From the NCBI RefSeq assembly GCF_030730905.1, contig NZ_JAVAMP010000006.1, positions 62,001 to 126,000 of the forward strand: a DNA stretch of 64,000 nt, in the 5' to 3' direction. The notes beneath the pieces were generated by a model that searched no databases, was not told where the DNA came from, and worked only from the letters and a program-made list of their open reading frames with translations. This document shows, piece after piece, positions 8,824 to 18,826 of the stretch. The first letter of the stretch is position 1. The number at the start of each line of letters is the position of its first letter. This DNA comes from Chengkuizengella axinellae (lineage in GTDB: Bacteria > Bacillota > Bacilli > Paenibacillales > KCTC-33759). The position numbers and the translations under genes were made by a program.

Positions 8824-9705
8824 CTATCTATATCTGTCTCTCAACATTTTCAAAAATAGTTCCATCGCTTTAGTTTGAAAAGGAACGGTTCTAGTTACAA
8901 TTGAAAACTTCCTACGAACGGGTAAACCTTCATACTCTACTAATCGTAAAGTACCAGAAGACAACTCTCGTTGAATGGCCCATTTTGATAGTAATGATAT
9001 ACCTATGCCCGATTCTACTGATTCCTTAATGACCTGTGTGCTCCCAAACTCCATTTTATGCTGTGGATTTAATTGTAGCCTGTCGAACATTTTATCTGTC
9101 GCTTCTCTTGTTCCTGAGCCCTCTTCCCTCACAATCCATGTTTCCGCTTCCAGTTCTTCCTTCGTCACTATACTTTGATTTGCAAATCGGTGATTAGCAG
9201 ACATTGTGACATACATAAGATCATCTGCAAAGGGTTCAATATTTAAACTTTGTTGATTAAATTCACCTTCAACAATCCCAATTTCCAATTCGTTATTTAC
9301 GACTAAATCTACGATTCTCTTTGAATTTCTAATCGTGATAGAAGGTTTAATAAGAGGGTAATTCTCAAGCAAATCAGAAATCATTCCAGGTAATACATAT
9401 TCACCAAAAGAATAGCTTGCCCCTATGAATAAATCTCCGCTTGCTTTATTCATTAGATCATCTACTAAGTACTGCATGCGAGTATAATGACTCAATATTT
9501 CTTTTGCATGATGATATACAATTTCTCCAGCCATGTTTAATCTAACAAATTTATTGCTTCTTTCTAACAGCCTTGTCCCAATCTGTTGTTCAAGTGATTG
9601 AATATATTGACTCACAGCAGGTTGAGTCATATGTAGCTCTTCCGCTGCACGTGAAAAATTCTTTTTTTCTACGACTGTTGTAAAAACAAGTAACTGATGA
9701 TCCAT
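8824..9705 (-). CDS. LysR-family transcriptional regulator
   Basis: A 293-aa LysR regulator. The N-terminal winged helix-turn-helix (residues 1-60) contains FSRAAEELHMTQPAVSQYIQSLEQQIG; the effector-binding domain covers about 88-293. It is divergent from the YeiH-type transporter gene at 9911, the usual arrangement in which a LysR protein controls the adjacent exporter. The 205-bp intergenic region contains a dyad (9751-9782) that is a candidate operator. The effector is unknown. Confidence 0.9.
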   Translation of the reverse strand: MDHQLLVFTTVVEKKNFSRAAEELHMTQPAVSQYIQSLEQQIGTRLLERSNKFVRLNMAGEIVYHHAKEILSHYTRMQYLVDDLMNKASGDLFIGASYSFGEYVLPGMISDLLENYPLIKPSITIRNSKRIVDLVVNNELEIGIVEGEFNQQSLNIEPFADDLMYVTMSANHRFANQSIVTKEELEAETWIVREEGSGTREATDKMFDRLQLNPQHKMEFGSTQVIKESVESGIGISLLSKWAIQRELSSGTLRLVEYEGLPVRRKFSIVTRTVPFQTKAMELFLKMLRDRYR

Positions 9706-9750
9706 ATATAGTCACTACCTCTCTCATTGTTACTTCTATTGTATCATAAG

Positions 9751-9782
9751 TAAATCGTTATTATAAATATAATTATGATTTA
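9751..9782. promoter_or_regulatory. Nested dyad in the LysR-yeiH intergenic region
   Basis: Outer arms TAAATC/GATTTA enclose inner arms ATTATA/TATAAT, a 32-bp dyad centred between the two divergent genes. Size and place fit a LysR-type operator; binding by the neighbouring regulator is inferred. Confidence 0.45.
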
Positions 9783-9910
9783 TTTTTCTTATTTAACAGA
9801 ATGATTTATGCTGAAGTTAACAAACATTTATTTCATGTTTCTTTTTAGAGAAATCAAGATTCTTAAAGTGTTTTATCAACAAAAATGTTTTTTAAAGTGA
9901 GGAATCATTC

Positions 9911-10939
9911 ATGAATGAAAACGTTTTAAAAAAATCAGTCTCTATTAACTTCAAACCATTTATCTACTGGACTGGTGGAGTTTTGTTCACTTTCATTATA
10001 GCACTGCTAAGCTTTCAAATAGCAAAAGTTCCTGGATTTAATTACATTGGTCCTTTAGCAACTGCAATTATTGTTTCAATCATCTATAGGCAAATTTTTG
10101 GTTACCCGGAGAAAATTAAAACAGGAGCAGTTTTTTCGGCAAAAAAACTACTACGTGCTGCTATTATTTTATACGGTTTAAAATTAAACATTGATATTAT
10201 ATTTAAACAAGGTCTGGGTTTAGTTGGTTTAGGAATCATCTCCATCGCTTTTTCAATCATACTAACACTACTCATTGCAAAATGGTTAAATGCAGATTTC
10301 AACTTATCCTTATTAGTTGGGGTTGGAACTGGGGTTTGTGGTGCTGCCGCCATCGCTGCCGTCTCCCCCATACTTAAATCTAAGGAAGAGGATACTGCAA
10401 TTAGTATTGGGATTATTGCTTTGGTCGGTACAGCTTTTTCTATCCTATATGCCTTATTAATTCCAGTCATTCCACTCGCACCAGATGAATTTGGAATTTG
10501 GGCAGGTCTCAGCCTGCATGAACTGGCCAACGTTGCTACCGCTGCTGCACCCGCTGGAGAAGAGGTTCTAGCTATTGCATTATTGGCTAAACTTGGTCGA
10601 GTATTTTTGCTTGTTCCTTTATGCTTTGTACTTATTTACTGGAAAAAGAAAAAACAAACGGATACAGAATCAGAAACGAAAATTCATTTTCCATGGTTTC
10701 TTGTTGGATTTATCGCAATGAGTATAGTTGGAAGTTATGTAATAGGGAATATCATTTTTATTCCAGAAGAAATGATGAGTGACGTTTCTATTTTTACAAC
10801 CTTTTTATTAACGATGGCGATGGCAGGTTTAGGTTTAAATGTAAATTTAAAAGCTTTACGATCAAAGGCTATGCGTCCTTTTATCGCCATGTCCATTACT
10901 TCAGTGCTTTTATCCATTTTAACTCTTTTTATTATTTAA
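9911..10939 (+). CDS. YeiH-family putative sulfate exporter (UPF0324)
   Basis: A 342-aa integral membrane protein with about ten hydrophobic segments. Family landmarks include ISIIYRQIFGYPEKIKTGAV near residue 60, the glycine-alanine-rich LVGVGTGVCGAAAIAAVSP (about 135-153) and GLSLHELANVATAAAPAG (about 199-216). YeiH proteins are annotated as sulfate or sulfur-anion exporters, a function that rests on limited evidence. The gene starts behind GTGAGGAA, is divergent from its probable LysR regulator, and ends at a strong terminator. Confidence 0.88.
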   Translation: MNENVLKKSVSINFKPFIYWTGGVLFTFIIALLSFQIAKVPGFNYIGPLATAIIVSIIYRQIFGYPEKIKTGAVFSAKKLLRAAIILYGLKLNIDIIFKQGLGLVGLGIISIAFSIILTLLIAKWLNADFNLSLLVGVGTGVCGAAAIAAVSPILKSKEEDTAISIGIIALVGTAFSILYALLIPVIPLAPDEFGIWAGLSLHELANVATAAAPAGEEVLAIALLAKLGRVFLLVPLCFVLIYWKKKKQTDTESETKIHFPWFLVGFIAMSIVGSYVIGNIIFIPEEMMSDVSIFTTFLLTMAMAGLGLNVNLKALRSKAMRPFIAMSITSVLLSILTLFII

Positions 10940-10987
10940 CAAGTTCAGAATTTTTTAGAATAACTGATTTTTGATTAATATTAGTAG

Positions 10988-11039
10988 AAACATGAGCCGA
11001 CACAAAACGATCTATTTCGCTGGTCAGCTCATGTTTTTT
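10988..11039 (+). terminator. Terminator of the yeiH-type gene
   Basis: Arms AAACATGAGC and GCTCATGTTT separated by 29 nt, then TTTTTT read-through on the plus strand. It also separates this unit from the convergent GH2 gene ending at 11042. Confidence 0.75.
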
Positions 11040-11041
11040 GT

Positions 11042-13129
11042 TTATTCTCGATAAGGTTGAGTTAACTTTTCAAAATCCTTCTGAATTAATTCTGCAACCG
11101 GTTTTGCTTGTGTTCGATCCATATGATACATCCCAAACGTATCGATCCACATATTATGATTAACATACCAATTATACATAATCCAAAAATCAATTCCCGC
11201 AAGATAACCGTTAGGATTATATGCGCCTTCCTTCGTTACAGCTGTGTGTTCTAACATAGCTTTCATCGTATCTTCATAAACCTTTAGCTGTTTATATTTA
11301 TCTTTGTCATCTGCACCTGACCATCGTCCAAACTCTGTATTTATAATTGGTTTGTCTGGCCAATTTTGGTTTGCTTCTTGTAAAAATTGAGCTGTACCTT
11401 CATATGGTGTACCTCCATGAAATACACCAAAGTACATCGTCCATCCTGCTACATCCAGAGGTTCCATTGAAACATCATTTGCACCTGGTTGATCCGCAGC
11501 TGCGCTTTGAGTAATTAAACGCCCATCATCATAATGCTCATGTAGATCGTTTACTAATCTTTCATTAAATTCTTTTCTTATCTCTGGAGCCTTAGATTCA
11601 TTTTGTGTACTCCACATAATGACAGAAGGTCGATTATATTCAGAGAAAATCATTTCTCTCCACATTTGGTCTGCAAATTTCCGTTCAGCTTGAATTTCAA
11701 AATGATTCTGTTCAAATTGCCATAACGGGATTTCACTCATCGTAGTTAAACCTAAACGGTCCAATAGTATATACGTATAAACATGATTTGGATAATGCCC
11801 TGTACGTACCATATTGGCATTATGATCCATAATTTGCACTAAATCAGCTTTGATTTTATCCCATGTTGCAGTACGACCAGAATCCGGCCACTCCTCATGT
11901 CTTGCAATTCCAGCTAAAAATATAGGTTCTTCATTCATCAAAATTTTCGTAGATTCAGTACCTAACGTTCGAATGCCAAATTGTGTTGCAAAACGATCCA
12001 ACTCTTTCTCTTTCTTATTTTCAATCGAAATTTCTGCTACATATAAGTTAGGGTCAAAAATAGACCATAATTGTGGATCTTGGATCACAATAGAAAAAGA
12101 AACAGCTCTTGTTTTACCCGCTTCAATTTCTATAAGCTCATTTAAATTCCCATCAAAGGCAACTTCTTCTCCTTTAATACTTGCTGCTAATGGAGAATCC
12201 AAAAATGATTCACTTTCTTTATCTGCTAAAAATATTTTTCCGTTTAAACCGACCTCACTGTTTTTTGTTGATCTATTTTCCAATACAACCTTTACTTGAA
12301 CAGTTCCATCTATATTCTCAGGAATAATGTCTGCTCTTACTACATGAACAGGATCACTACCCTCTATATATAGATCTTGTAAAACCCCAGTATAGTTAAA
12401 AAAATCTGTACCCTCTAATACTGGAATAATATCCTCTCGAGATCCCCAAGGTGGATTATCTACTCGAATTACAATAGAATTTTTTTTACCAACTTCAACA
12501 AATGGTGTGATATCAAAGGCAAAAGGGGTATAACCACCTTCATGATAACCAACCCACTGACCATTCACCCAAAAGTCACCTACATAATTCAGTCCTAAGC
12601 TTTTTAAAGTCATAGCCTGACCATTCCACTCATTATCCATTGTAAAAGTGCGACGATACCAAACACCACTTTCATAGGTTTCAGATGAATATGCAGTCTC
12701 AATACCAATTAGCTCATTTTCAGGAAAAGGGAGATTGATAGTTTCCCAGCCACCATCCTCATACACTGATTCAGTACGTCCAGCTGCTTGTTGTTCAGCA
12801 GCTGTCAACCAATTTTGATCTCTAGGTGACATCGTAAATTGACCATCTGCTTCAAAACGTTCCTTTTTCCATTCCCCTTCCAATGAATAAGTCAATCTTT
12901 CTTGAGGGTCAAATGAAGGAACAGGAATTCCATTTTGAAAGGGAATAGACATTCCATCAATCTCTTCAAAAGAAAAAGTAGTTTGTAGATACTCCCCTTC
13001 TGATTGCTCTAAAATTGGATTTAAATTTGTTAATGGTTCTTCCTTGTTTAGAAATTTCATAAATACAAAACCAATACCCACAATAATAATGATAATAACA
13101 CTAATCCATAATCCTTTAGTTAATTTCAT
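11042..13129 (-). CDS. Membrane-anchored glycoside hydrolase family 2 enzyme
   Basis: A 695-aa GH2 protein. I place the start at ATG 13129, which has AAGGGAGAA upstream; an in-frame ATG at 13153 has no ribosome site. Residues about 6-24 form one hydrophobic helix (signal anchor), so the enzyme faces outward. A jelly-roll sugar-binding domain (about 65-230), an immunoglobulin-like domain (about 230-365) and a TIM barrel (about 365-695) follow. The acid/base Glu511 is in WSTQNES and the nucleophile Glu599 in NTEFG, as in beta-galactosidases and beta-glucuronidases. The sugar specificity is not readable. It sits 5.5 kb from the laminarin locus on the same strand and has a cre-like site upstream (13238-13251). 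Confidence 0.88.
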   Translation of the reverse strand: MKLTKGLWISVIIIIIVGIGFVFMKFLNKEEPLTNLNPILEQSEGEYLQTTFSFEEIDGMSIPFQNGIPVPSFDPQERLTYSLEGEWKKERFEADGQFTMSPRDQNWLTAAEQQAAGRTESVYEDGGWETINLPFPENELIGIETAYSSETYESGVWYRRTFTMDNEWNGQAMTLKSLGLNYVGDFWVNGQWVGYHEGGYTPFAFDITPFVEVGKKNSIVIRVDNPPWGSREDIIPVLEGTDFFNYTGVLQDLYIEGSDPVHVVRADIIPENIDGTVQVKVVLENRSTKNSEVGLNGKIFLADKESESFLDSPLAASIKGEEVAFDGNLNELIEIEAGKTRAVSFSIVIQDPQLWSIFDPNLYVAEISIENKKEKELDRFATQFGIRTLGTESTKILMNEEPIFLAGIARHEEWPDSGRTATWDKIKADLVQIMDHNANMVRTGHYPNHVYTYILLDRLGLTTMSEIPLWQFEQNHFEIQAERKFADQMWREMIFSEYNRPSVIMWSTQNESKAPEIRKEFNERLVNDLHEHYDDGRLITQSAAADQPGANDVSMEPLDVAGWTMYFGVFHGGTPYEGTAQFLQEANQNWPDKPIINTEFGRWSGADDKDKYKQLKVYEDTMKAMLEHTAVTKEGAYNPNGYLAGIDFWIMYNWYVNHNMWIDTFGMYHMDRTQAKPVAELIQKDFEKLTQPYRE

Positions 13130-13237
13130 AAGGTTCTCCCTTCTTTCATCCATTTGTCATCAAGTTATACTATCCCCAACATTTCAACACATATGTAATT
13201 CTATCCAAATATGATATAAACTAATTCTATTATAGAA

Positions 13238-13251
13238 TGGTATCGATTTCA
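13238..13251. promoter_or_regulatory. cre-like site upstream of the GH2 gene
   Basis: TGGTATCGATTTCA, related to the catabolite-responsive element consensus TGWAANCGNTNWCA with one mismatch near its left half, about 110 bp upstream of the GH2 start. Regulation by CcpA or another LacI-type protein is inferred. Confidence 0.35.
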
Positions 13252-13265
13252 ATAATTTCAATAAA

Positions 13266-13310
13266 TAAAAAAAATAAAAAAAAGACCACTCTATTTAAAT
13301 AAAGTGGACT
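13266..13310 (-). terminator. Terminator of the VOC gene
   Basis: Stem CCACTTTATTT / AAATAGAGTGG (minus strand, one mismatch), followed by a T-rich run covering about 18 nt, just past the stop at 13343. Confidence 0.75.
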
Positions 13311-13342
13311 AAGCTCGAAAATATGTATTAATAAAATATGTA

Positions 13343-13795
13343 TTAATCTATTTCTAATAATTCAAGTATGATCTTTAAATCTTTACTTGTATCCATATAA
13401 GCATATCTACCACCTTCAAATTCACCCTTTTGAACAAGTGGCATTTGATTGCCTTCCAATATTTTTATTTTTTCAGTTAGTCCCTTGACCTCAAATGCTA
13501 TGTGGTGCACACCCTCACCTTTTTCGTCTAAAAACTCTCGCCATGTACTAGGATTCTCATCAGGTTGAATTAATTCTAATTGTAGTGATCCCATATCGAA
13601 AAAGGCTAATCTTGCCCTTGCTTCTGTAGAGCTTCCCTTATATTCTGTTTGTGTTTTATCCACCGCATCTGTCCAAAACGCCTCTGGTTTATCCACACCA
13701 AAAAAGTCTGCAAATACCTGAGAGGTTTTTTCAATATCCTTTACCATAATTCCAATCTGTGTAATCACATTTGTATTTAAAATATTTTTGTCCAT
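13343..13795 (-). CDS. VOC-superfamily (glyoxalase / methylmalonyl-CoA epimerase-like) protein
   Basis: A 150-aa vicinal-oxygen-chelate protein. I choose ATG 13795, seven bases after AAGGAG; a GTG at 13801 lies too close to that site. Paired beta-alpha-beta-beta-beta modules are visible, with metal-ligand-type positions in LQLELIQ (Glu), GVHHIAF (His) and IILELLE (Glu). The N-terminal strand reads TQIGIMV where epimerases usually have HIGI, so the first His ligand is replaced by Gln. Methylmalonyl-CoA epimerase-like by pattern, but the changed ligand makes a different substrate or metal plausible. Not in an operon. Confidence 0.8.
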   Translation of the reverse strand: MDKNILNTNVITQIGIMVKDIEKTSQVFADFFGVDKPEAFWTDAVDKTQTEYKGSSTEARARLAFFDMGSLQLELIQPDENPSTWREFLDEKGEGVHHIAFEVKGLTEKIKILEGNQMPLVQKGEFEGGRYAYMDTSKDLKIILELLEID

Positions 13796-13916
13796 AAGCA
13801 CTCTCCTTTTTTGAAAACCATTTCATTTAATATTTTACCATAAAGAGAAACTTACTTTCAGACTTGTACAGGATGTACTGATGCTCCCTATTATAGAAGA
13901 GAAAAGCACCCTAAAT

Positions 13917-14306
13917 TTACTTAGAATGTTTTACCTCACCATGCCAAGACATGATTCCACCTCTTAAATGGACCATGTTTTTAAATTTTTTCTTTTTTAA
14001 TACACGTGCCGCTTTTTTACTTCGAAACCCACTTCTACAGTATAACAAGACTGTTTTACCTTCTGGTATTTCATCATATCTGTTTCTAATTTGCGACAAA
14101 GGAATATTTACTGCATCCTTAATATAACCTGTTTTTAATTCGTGTGGTTCCCGTACATCAATAAGAACTTTATCTGATTTGTTTTTCAATGCCTCAGAAA
14201 AATCCGTTGTATTGAATGTCTTTAGTCCTTTTACTGGCAGTTGCTGATATATAAACCAAAATAACAAGCCAAATACGATTCCAGAAAATATAATTGAAGT
14301 ATCCAT
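13917..14306 (-). CDS. Membrane-anchored rhodanese-like protein
   Basis: A 129-aa protein with one N-terminal transmembrane helix (residues 4-21) and a single rhodanese domain (about 30-127). The active-site loop YCRSGFRS has the catalytic Cys90, and the CDC25-type LIDVREPHEL segment is present. Rhodaneses carry persulfide sulfur between thiols; anchored single-domain versions such as this are common in Bacillales and their partner is usually unknown. The gene stands just downstream (minus strand) of a decayed MATE pseudogene. Confidence 0.9.
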   Translation of the reverse strand: MDTSIIFSGIVFGLLFWFIYQQLPVKGLKTFNTTDFSEALKNKSDKVLIDVREPHELKTGYIKDAVNIPLSQIRNRYDEIPEGKTVLLYCRSGFRSKKAARVLKKKKFKNMVHLRGGIMSWHGEVKHSK

Positions 14307-14318
14307 ATGTTATCCTTT

Positions 14319-15506
14319 CTAAGGGTTTGCCTTTACTAAGCTCACCTTTAACCAATTTATTTTATAATATCTTGTGACAATTGCAACACTATAAATAATG
14401 AGATACGTATTAAAGAGCTAGCCATGCACCAATACCCCCCACTCAAATACATAAATATTGAGATAGGTAAAGACCCCAAAAACTAAAATTAATGAAGTAA
14501 TTAACAAGAAGAATGTATCCCCAATCCCTCGTAAACCACCTGCATAAAAGTTTAACCATGCATCAAACAACTGTAAAAAGGCAGATACCATGATTAATAA
14601 AGCAGCTAATTCATAAACTGTATCATCATTCGTATACATTCCAGTAATCTGTTTAGCAAATAAAAACTCAAGTATAGCCACACATAAGATAAAGATGGTT
14701 CCTATCCTTGCAGTTTCTGTTCCTAATTGTTTCGCTTTCAGCGGATTTGATTTTTCTATTTCCTGACCTACTAAAATTGTAGCTGTCGCCCCAAAAGCAA
14801 AAGCAGGCATAAATCCAAATGACATCACGTTTAAAGCAATTTCATTCGCTGCAAGTGCTTCAGTACCTAGTTTCCAAGATACAAAAAAAAGTAAATATGA
14901 GCATGGAAACACTAATTGAAAATTCTTGTATTCCTAATTTCGAGCTTTTTTTTTCGATCAATTTTGCTTCAGATTTATTAAAGTTGACTTTTTGGTGCGT
15001 CCACCCACCGATAAAGGCAACGCATTCTCCGATTAAAAACGCCCAGCCTGCTCCTTCTAGCTGCAGCTCTGGGAACCCCCACTTTCCATAAGCCAATGTA
15101 TAGGTGAATAAGATGATGAGCGAGCTATTGATCAAAGCCAATACCATTGGTGTTCTTGTATCCCCTATCCCTCTGAAAAAACCTGCTAAAACAAAATTAA
15201 CGATCCCAAAAGACATCGCATAAAAACGAAGCTGCAAATAATCTTTCCCAATTGCAATCTCTGCAGATTCCTTTCCACCAATAAAGCTTAAAATTGGTCC
15301 ACTAAATAATTGATTGTATGACCCAGTCCTGAAAAAATGGCGAATGCATTTCACATGACTAAATTCGTCACTCCAACAATAGCTGTCACAGTAAAACCTA
15401 ATTGATCAAACATAATTAATGAAATGGTTCCAGTTACAGTAAAGGAAGCAAATGAAATGAGCGAGGGTAAAGCTAGTCCTAAAATCAGTCTCCAATTTTT
15501 AAACAT
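14319..15506 (-). pseudogene. Decayed MATE-family multidrug efflux transporter
   Basis: The start is intact (ATG 15506 behind AGAGGAAAA) and gives MFKNWRLILGLALPSLISFA, but the frame hits TGA at about 15357. The next conserved piece (NAFAIFSGLG) is followed directly by LFSGPILSFIGG in another frame, so roughly 50 codons between TM1-2 and TM3 appear deleted. That frame runs to 14860; the C-terminal half continues in a third frame (14418-14912: EIALNVMSFGFMP, GGLRGIGDT). Near 14430 a GGGGGG run and a later site shift the frame again before the hydrophobic tail YLIIYSVAIVTRYYKINW, which ends at 14319. At least four independent lesions are present, so the gene is dead. Confidence 0.85.
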
Positions 15507-15668
15507 GTTGTTTTCCTCTGCCGTTGTTATTTTTTCTTATTTGATAATGTGTTCAATTCAATCATTAGTATTGTGCAATTTATCTTAGTTTCTGTCAATG
15601 CTTTTTTCATGGTATAATAAAATGGTTTTTTAACATTTCATTCATATTAAAACATCGGAGGAACACTC

Positions 15669-16745
15669 ATGATTAATTCTCGTTTACTTACATATAGTAT
15701 GAACGCAGTAGTTAGTTGTTCTATATTACTCACCGGCTGTGCAAATACTATACCTTCTAACGATTACATACCCGATTCACAAGCCCAAGAAGAGGTGGAC
15801 CAACCATCTCAAAACAACAATGACAAAAAGACCATGCAAGTTGGAAGTATATTTTTCAACGATCAAGAGATGATTTTATCACCTGGTTCCTCATATTCGC
15901 TTGATCTTTACTCCTTAACAACAGATGAAACAGAAATAGAAATTAACTCAATGGATATTGACTTTGATATTCAGCCAGCAAATCTTGCTTTTATTGATGA
16001 TAATGGTTTACTCTCTATTTCCAATGAAGCTAATATCGGAAATCAAATTGATGTTTCTGCGGTTTATGAGGGTTTTACTGCTCATTTAACGATAACAGTG
16101 AAGTACAGTATAGAGGACACTATTGTCGCTTCAAATGATGGAATCCCGCAGGTTACAAATCAAGAAAGTACAGCAGTGCTAGTAAATAAACAACGTAGCT
16201 TACAGGAAAACTATGTCCCTAATGATCTTGTTCAACCTAACATTCCCTTTTCTTTTGCTGGAGAAAGTGAAAAAAAATGGTTACGACAAGAAGCAGCAAC
16301 AGCACTTGAACAATTATTTGCAAAAGCAGAACAAAATCAAATTGAGCTAAATGCTGTATCTGGTTATCGTTCTTATCTTACCCAACAATCCATCTTTAAT
16401 TGGAATGTACAAGAGCAAGGTGAAGAACAAGCAAGAAGATATAGTGCATATCCAGGGACTAGTGAGCATCAAACTGGGTTAGCTATGGATGTTTCTAGCC
16501 CAAGTGTTAATAATGCACTTCATGAGAGCTTAGGAGATACGAAAGAGGGTCAATGGTTAGCTGAACATGCTGCTGAATTTGGCTTTATTATCCGATATCC
16601 TCAGGATAAAGAGCATATAACTGGTTATGCGTATGAACCATGGCATTTAAGATACGTAGGCAAGGAAATTGCTGCTGATATCATGGAACAGGGAATTACA
16701 CTAGAAGAATATTTTAATGATGCCATACCAGTAAACAATCCTTAG
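15669..16745 (+). CDS. Lipoprotein VanY-type D-alanyl-D-alanine carboxypeptidase (M15B)
   Basis: A 358-aa lipoprotein with lipobox LTGC (Cys24). Residues about 55-150 form a beta-rich, Ig-like domain; the peptidase domain covers about 185-340. Motifs SGYRSYLTQQ (231-240), SEHQTGLAMD with zinc ligands His267 and Asp274, and EPWHLRYVG with His326 define the M15B/VanY family, which removes the terminal D-Ala from peptidoglycan stem peptides. No van resistance genes (vanA/H/X, vanRS) are nearby, so housekeeping wall trimming is more likely than glycopeptide resistance. ATG 15669 follows GGAGGAA. It ends at a bidirectional terminator shared with the chemoreceptor gene. Confidence 0.9.
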   Translation: MINSRLLTYSMNAVVSCSILLTGCANTIPSNDYIPDSQAQEEVDQPSQNNNDKKTMQVGSIFFNDQEMILSPGSSYSLDLYSLTTDETEIEINSMDIDFDIQPANLAFIDDNGLLSISNEANIGNQIDVSAVYEGFTAHLTITVKYSIEDTIVASNDGIPQVTNQESTAVLVNKQRSLQENYVPNDLVQPNIPFSFAGESEKKWLRQEAATALEQLFAKAEQNQIELNAVSGYRSYLTQQSIFNWNVQEQGEEQARRYSAYPGTSEHQTGLAMDVSSPSVNNALHESLGDTKEGQWLAEHAAEFGFIIRYPQDKEHITGYAYEPWHLRYVGKEIAADIMEQGITLEEYFNDAIPVNNP

Positions 16746-16783
16746 TTCTCCTCTCTATTTCCTAAAATGAATATCATAAAAAG

Positions 16784-16816
16784 AAAAAAAATCCACTCGT
16801 AGAAGTGGATTTTTTA
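16784..16816. terminator. Bidirectional terminator between convergent genes
   Basis: AATCCACT / AGTGGATT with a 6-nt loop, flanked by an A run on the left and T5 on the right, so it can work for the vanY-like gene (+) and the chemoreceptor gene (-). Confidence 0.8.
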
Positions 16817-16828
16817 CTAGTTGACTCA

Positions 16829-18562
16829 TTATTGTCCCTTATCCAATTTAAAACGACTTATATTCTGTTCCATTTTATTTGATAGTTCACTCTGCTGATC
16901 TATTGTTTCAACGATATCTTTATATTGTGTTACTTGCTGATTCGTAGATGCAGCAATTTCTTGAATAGCAGCTGTAGTTTCTTCAGCAATCGCTGTGATA
17001 TCAGACATATTGTTGTTTACTTCTACACTTTGATTTTTTATATCATTGGCACTTTGCAAAACTTCCTTCATTTGATAACTCATTTCTTTAAACAACTCGT
17101 TTATTTCCATAAAATTATCAAATGCAGACTTAAATGTATCTCTACCATCCGCTGTTTTTTCATTTGAACTCAATAAAGATTGTTGAAACTGTTTTGTTTT
17201 TTCTTCATTTTCTGATACGACTGCCATCACACCATTAGCAACCTTTGTTGTTTCAGTAGACAGCTCACGAATTTCATCTGCAATGACAGCAAATCCTTTA
17301 CCAAATTCACCTGCTCTTGCAGCTTCAATCGATGCATTCAAAGATAGTATATTTGTAGTACGTGATATTTTTACAATCTGCTCTGAAAATTTGCGAATTT
17401 GCACAAGCTCCTGATTTAAATTTTCAAAGGAAGAGATCAATTCGTTGTTGGAGTTTTCTACTAATTGTATTTGTCCCATCGTATTATTTAATTCATCGGT
17501 TCCTGTGTTTATTCTTTCATATGTATGTTCTAGTGCCATTTTAAATTTTTCTATGATATCTACAATATCTGTTACAGATTGATCTAGATCTGATATATTC
17601 ACTAACGAGTTTTCTGAATAACTTGCCTGTTCAGATATCCCTTTCGAAATCTCATCTACATTCTTTGCTATAATTTCAGTAGAGCTAAAGTTATCGGATA
17701 TGGCTAGATTCACATTTTTTACATTTCCATTCATGGAAGAAATAGAATGTCTCACATCTGAGATCATCATCTTTAAATTGTCAACGATTTCATTGGTACT
17801 TCTGGCTAACAATCCAAGTTCATCATTTGATACACTCAACTTCTCTGTAGATAAATCTCCTTTAGACAACTGATAGTTGTATGAAACTAACTTATGCAGT
17901 CGTTTTACAACACTGCCATAAATCCACCAACCTAGTAACAAACAAATAATCATAGCTCCAATGATAATGACTAGGTTGCTTAGAAGAGTACTCTTATGCT
18001 CATTTTTAATCGATTCCTGTGACTCTAAAACTCCAGCATACTTAAGTTCATTTAACGTAGCAGCATTAATTACAATTCCATTAAGATCGCCGATTGATGA
18101 CTTATAAGCCGTATTAAATTGACTTAAATCACCTGCAAAGATCGCATTCATAATATTCTCTTTATATTTTAAAAATCCTATCCAATTTGTTTCTAAATAA
18201 TCCACAATCACTCTTTCCTCATCCGTGTTGGCGTAATCTTTTTGCTTTAAAATAGCTTGATTGATGTTTTCTATGTTCTTGTTGACATTTTCCTCAAATT
18301 GATATGGGATCATTGCAGTATTAGAATTAGACATAAGTAATTGATTTAACTCAAGTATGTAGGTTGTAAGATTCTGTAATTCGTTCATAGAGTGGATTTT
18401 AATCTCATATGCATCTTGAACTGTGTTTTCTACTTTAGACAAGGAATTATTAAGCACAAAGCCCAACAATAACAATGTCATAAACATAAACACAAACAAT
18501 ACAATCAATTTCACTTTTAAGTTCATAACGCTGGTTAACTTACCTATCTTATCTGTTAGCAT
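16829..18562 (-). CDS. Methyl-accepting chemotaxis protein
   Basis: A 577-aa transmembrane chemoreceptor: TM1 at about 15-38, a helical four-helix-bundle-type extracytoplasmic sensor (40-190), TM2 at about 193-215, HAMP at about 214-266, and the cytoplasmic signalling hairpin at about 280-577. The hairpin tip [32 protein letters not shown], which binds CheA/CheW, is intact. The ligand is unknown. It lies next to the sugar-transport locus, so chemotaxis to glucan breakdown products is possible but only inferred from position. ATG follows AAAGGAG. Confidence 0.93.
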   Translation of the reverse strand: MLTDKIGKLTSVMNLKVKLIVLFVFMFMTLLLLGFVLNNSLSKVENTVQDAYEIKIHSMNELQNLTTYILELNQLLMSNSNTAMIPYQFEENVNKNIENINQAILKQKDYANTDEERVIVDYLETNWIGFLKYKENIMNAIFAGDLSQFNTAYKSSIGDLNGIVINAATLNELKYAGVLESQESIKNEHKSTLLSNLVIIIGAMIICLLLGWWIYGSVVKRLHKLVSYNYQLSKGDLSTEKLSVSNDELGLLARSTNEIVDNLKMMISDVRHSISSMNGNVKNVNLAISDNFSSTEIIAKNVDEISKGISEQASYSENSLVNISDLDQSVTDIVDIIEKFKMALEHTYERINTGTDELNNTMGQIQLVENSNNELISSFENLNQELVQIRKFSEQIVKISRTTNILSLNASIEAARAGEFGKGFAVIADEIRELSTETTKVANGVMAVVSENEEKTKQFQQSLLSSNEKTADGRDTFKSAFDNFMEINELFKEMSYQMKEVLQSANDIKNQSVEVNNNMSDITAIAEETTAAIQEIAASTNQQVTQYKDIVETIDQQSELSNKMEQNISRFKLDKGQ

Positions 18563-18661
18563 ATATATATTAACTCCTTTATTAAAGCTTACAATATTAT
18601 AACATTGGATTGGAAAATATGTCTATGAATTATAGGGATTTGAGACTGCTTTACTAAATTG

Positions 18662-18695
18662 AAAAAGACCTAAATTGTAAATACAACTTAGGTCT
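18662..18695 (-). terminator. Terminator of the first binding-protein gene
   Basis: Stem GACCTAA-x-TTGTA / TACAA-x-TTAGGTC followed by T5 on the minus strand, 130 bp after the stop at 18827. Its stem base resembles the two other transporter terminators at 20532 and 22713. Confidence 0.75.
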
Positions 18696-18826
18696 CAAAC
18701 ATTTGTATCCTAATAATACTTAAATTAGTATAAAGGTTGCTAATTTAACCCATATTAATATTTTACCAATTGTCATCTCCTATTACTAGAAGAAGGAGTC
18801 TTAAATAAAGTAGAACTTGACATCAT

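Noticed and set aside
10102-10530. 142-aa minus-strand frame inside the YeiH-type gene
   Set aside because: Antisense shadow of a membrane protein gene with clear family motifs.
11850-12299. 149-aa plus-strand frame inside the GH2 gene
   Set aside because: Antisense to conserved GH2 domains and without a ribosome site.
15669-16745. Glycopeptide resistance locus suggested by the VanY-like protein
   Set aside because: No vanH, vanA, vanX or vanRS genes nearby; single VanY-like peptidases are common wall enzymes.
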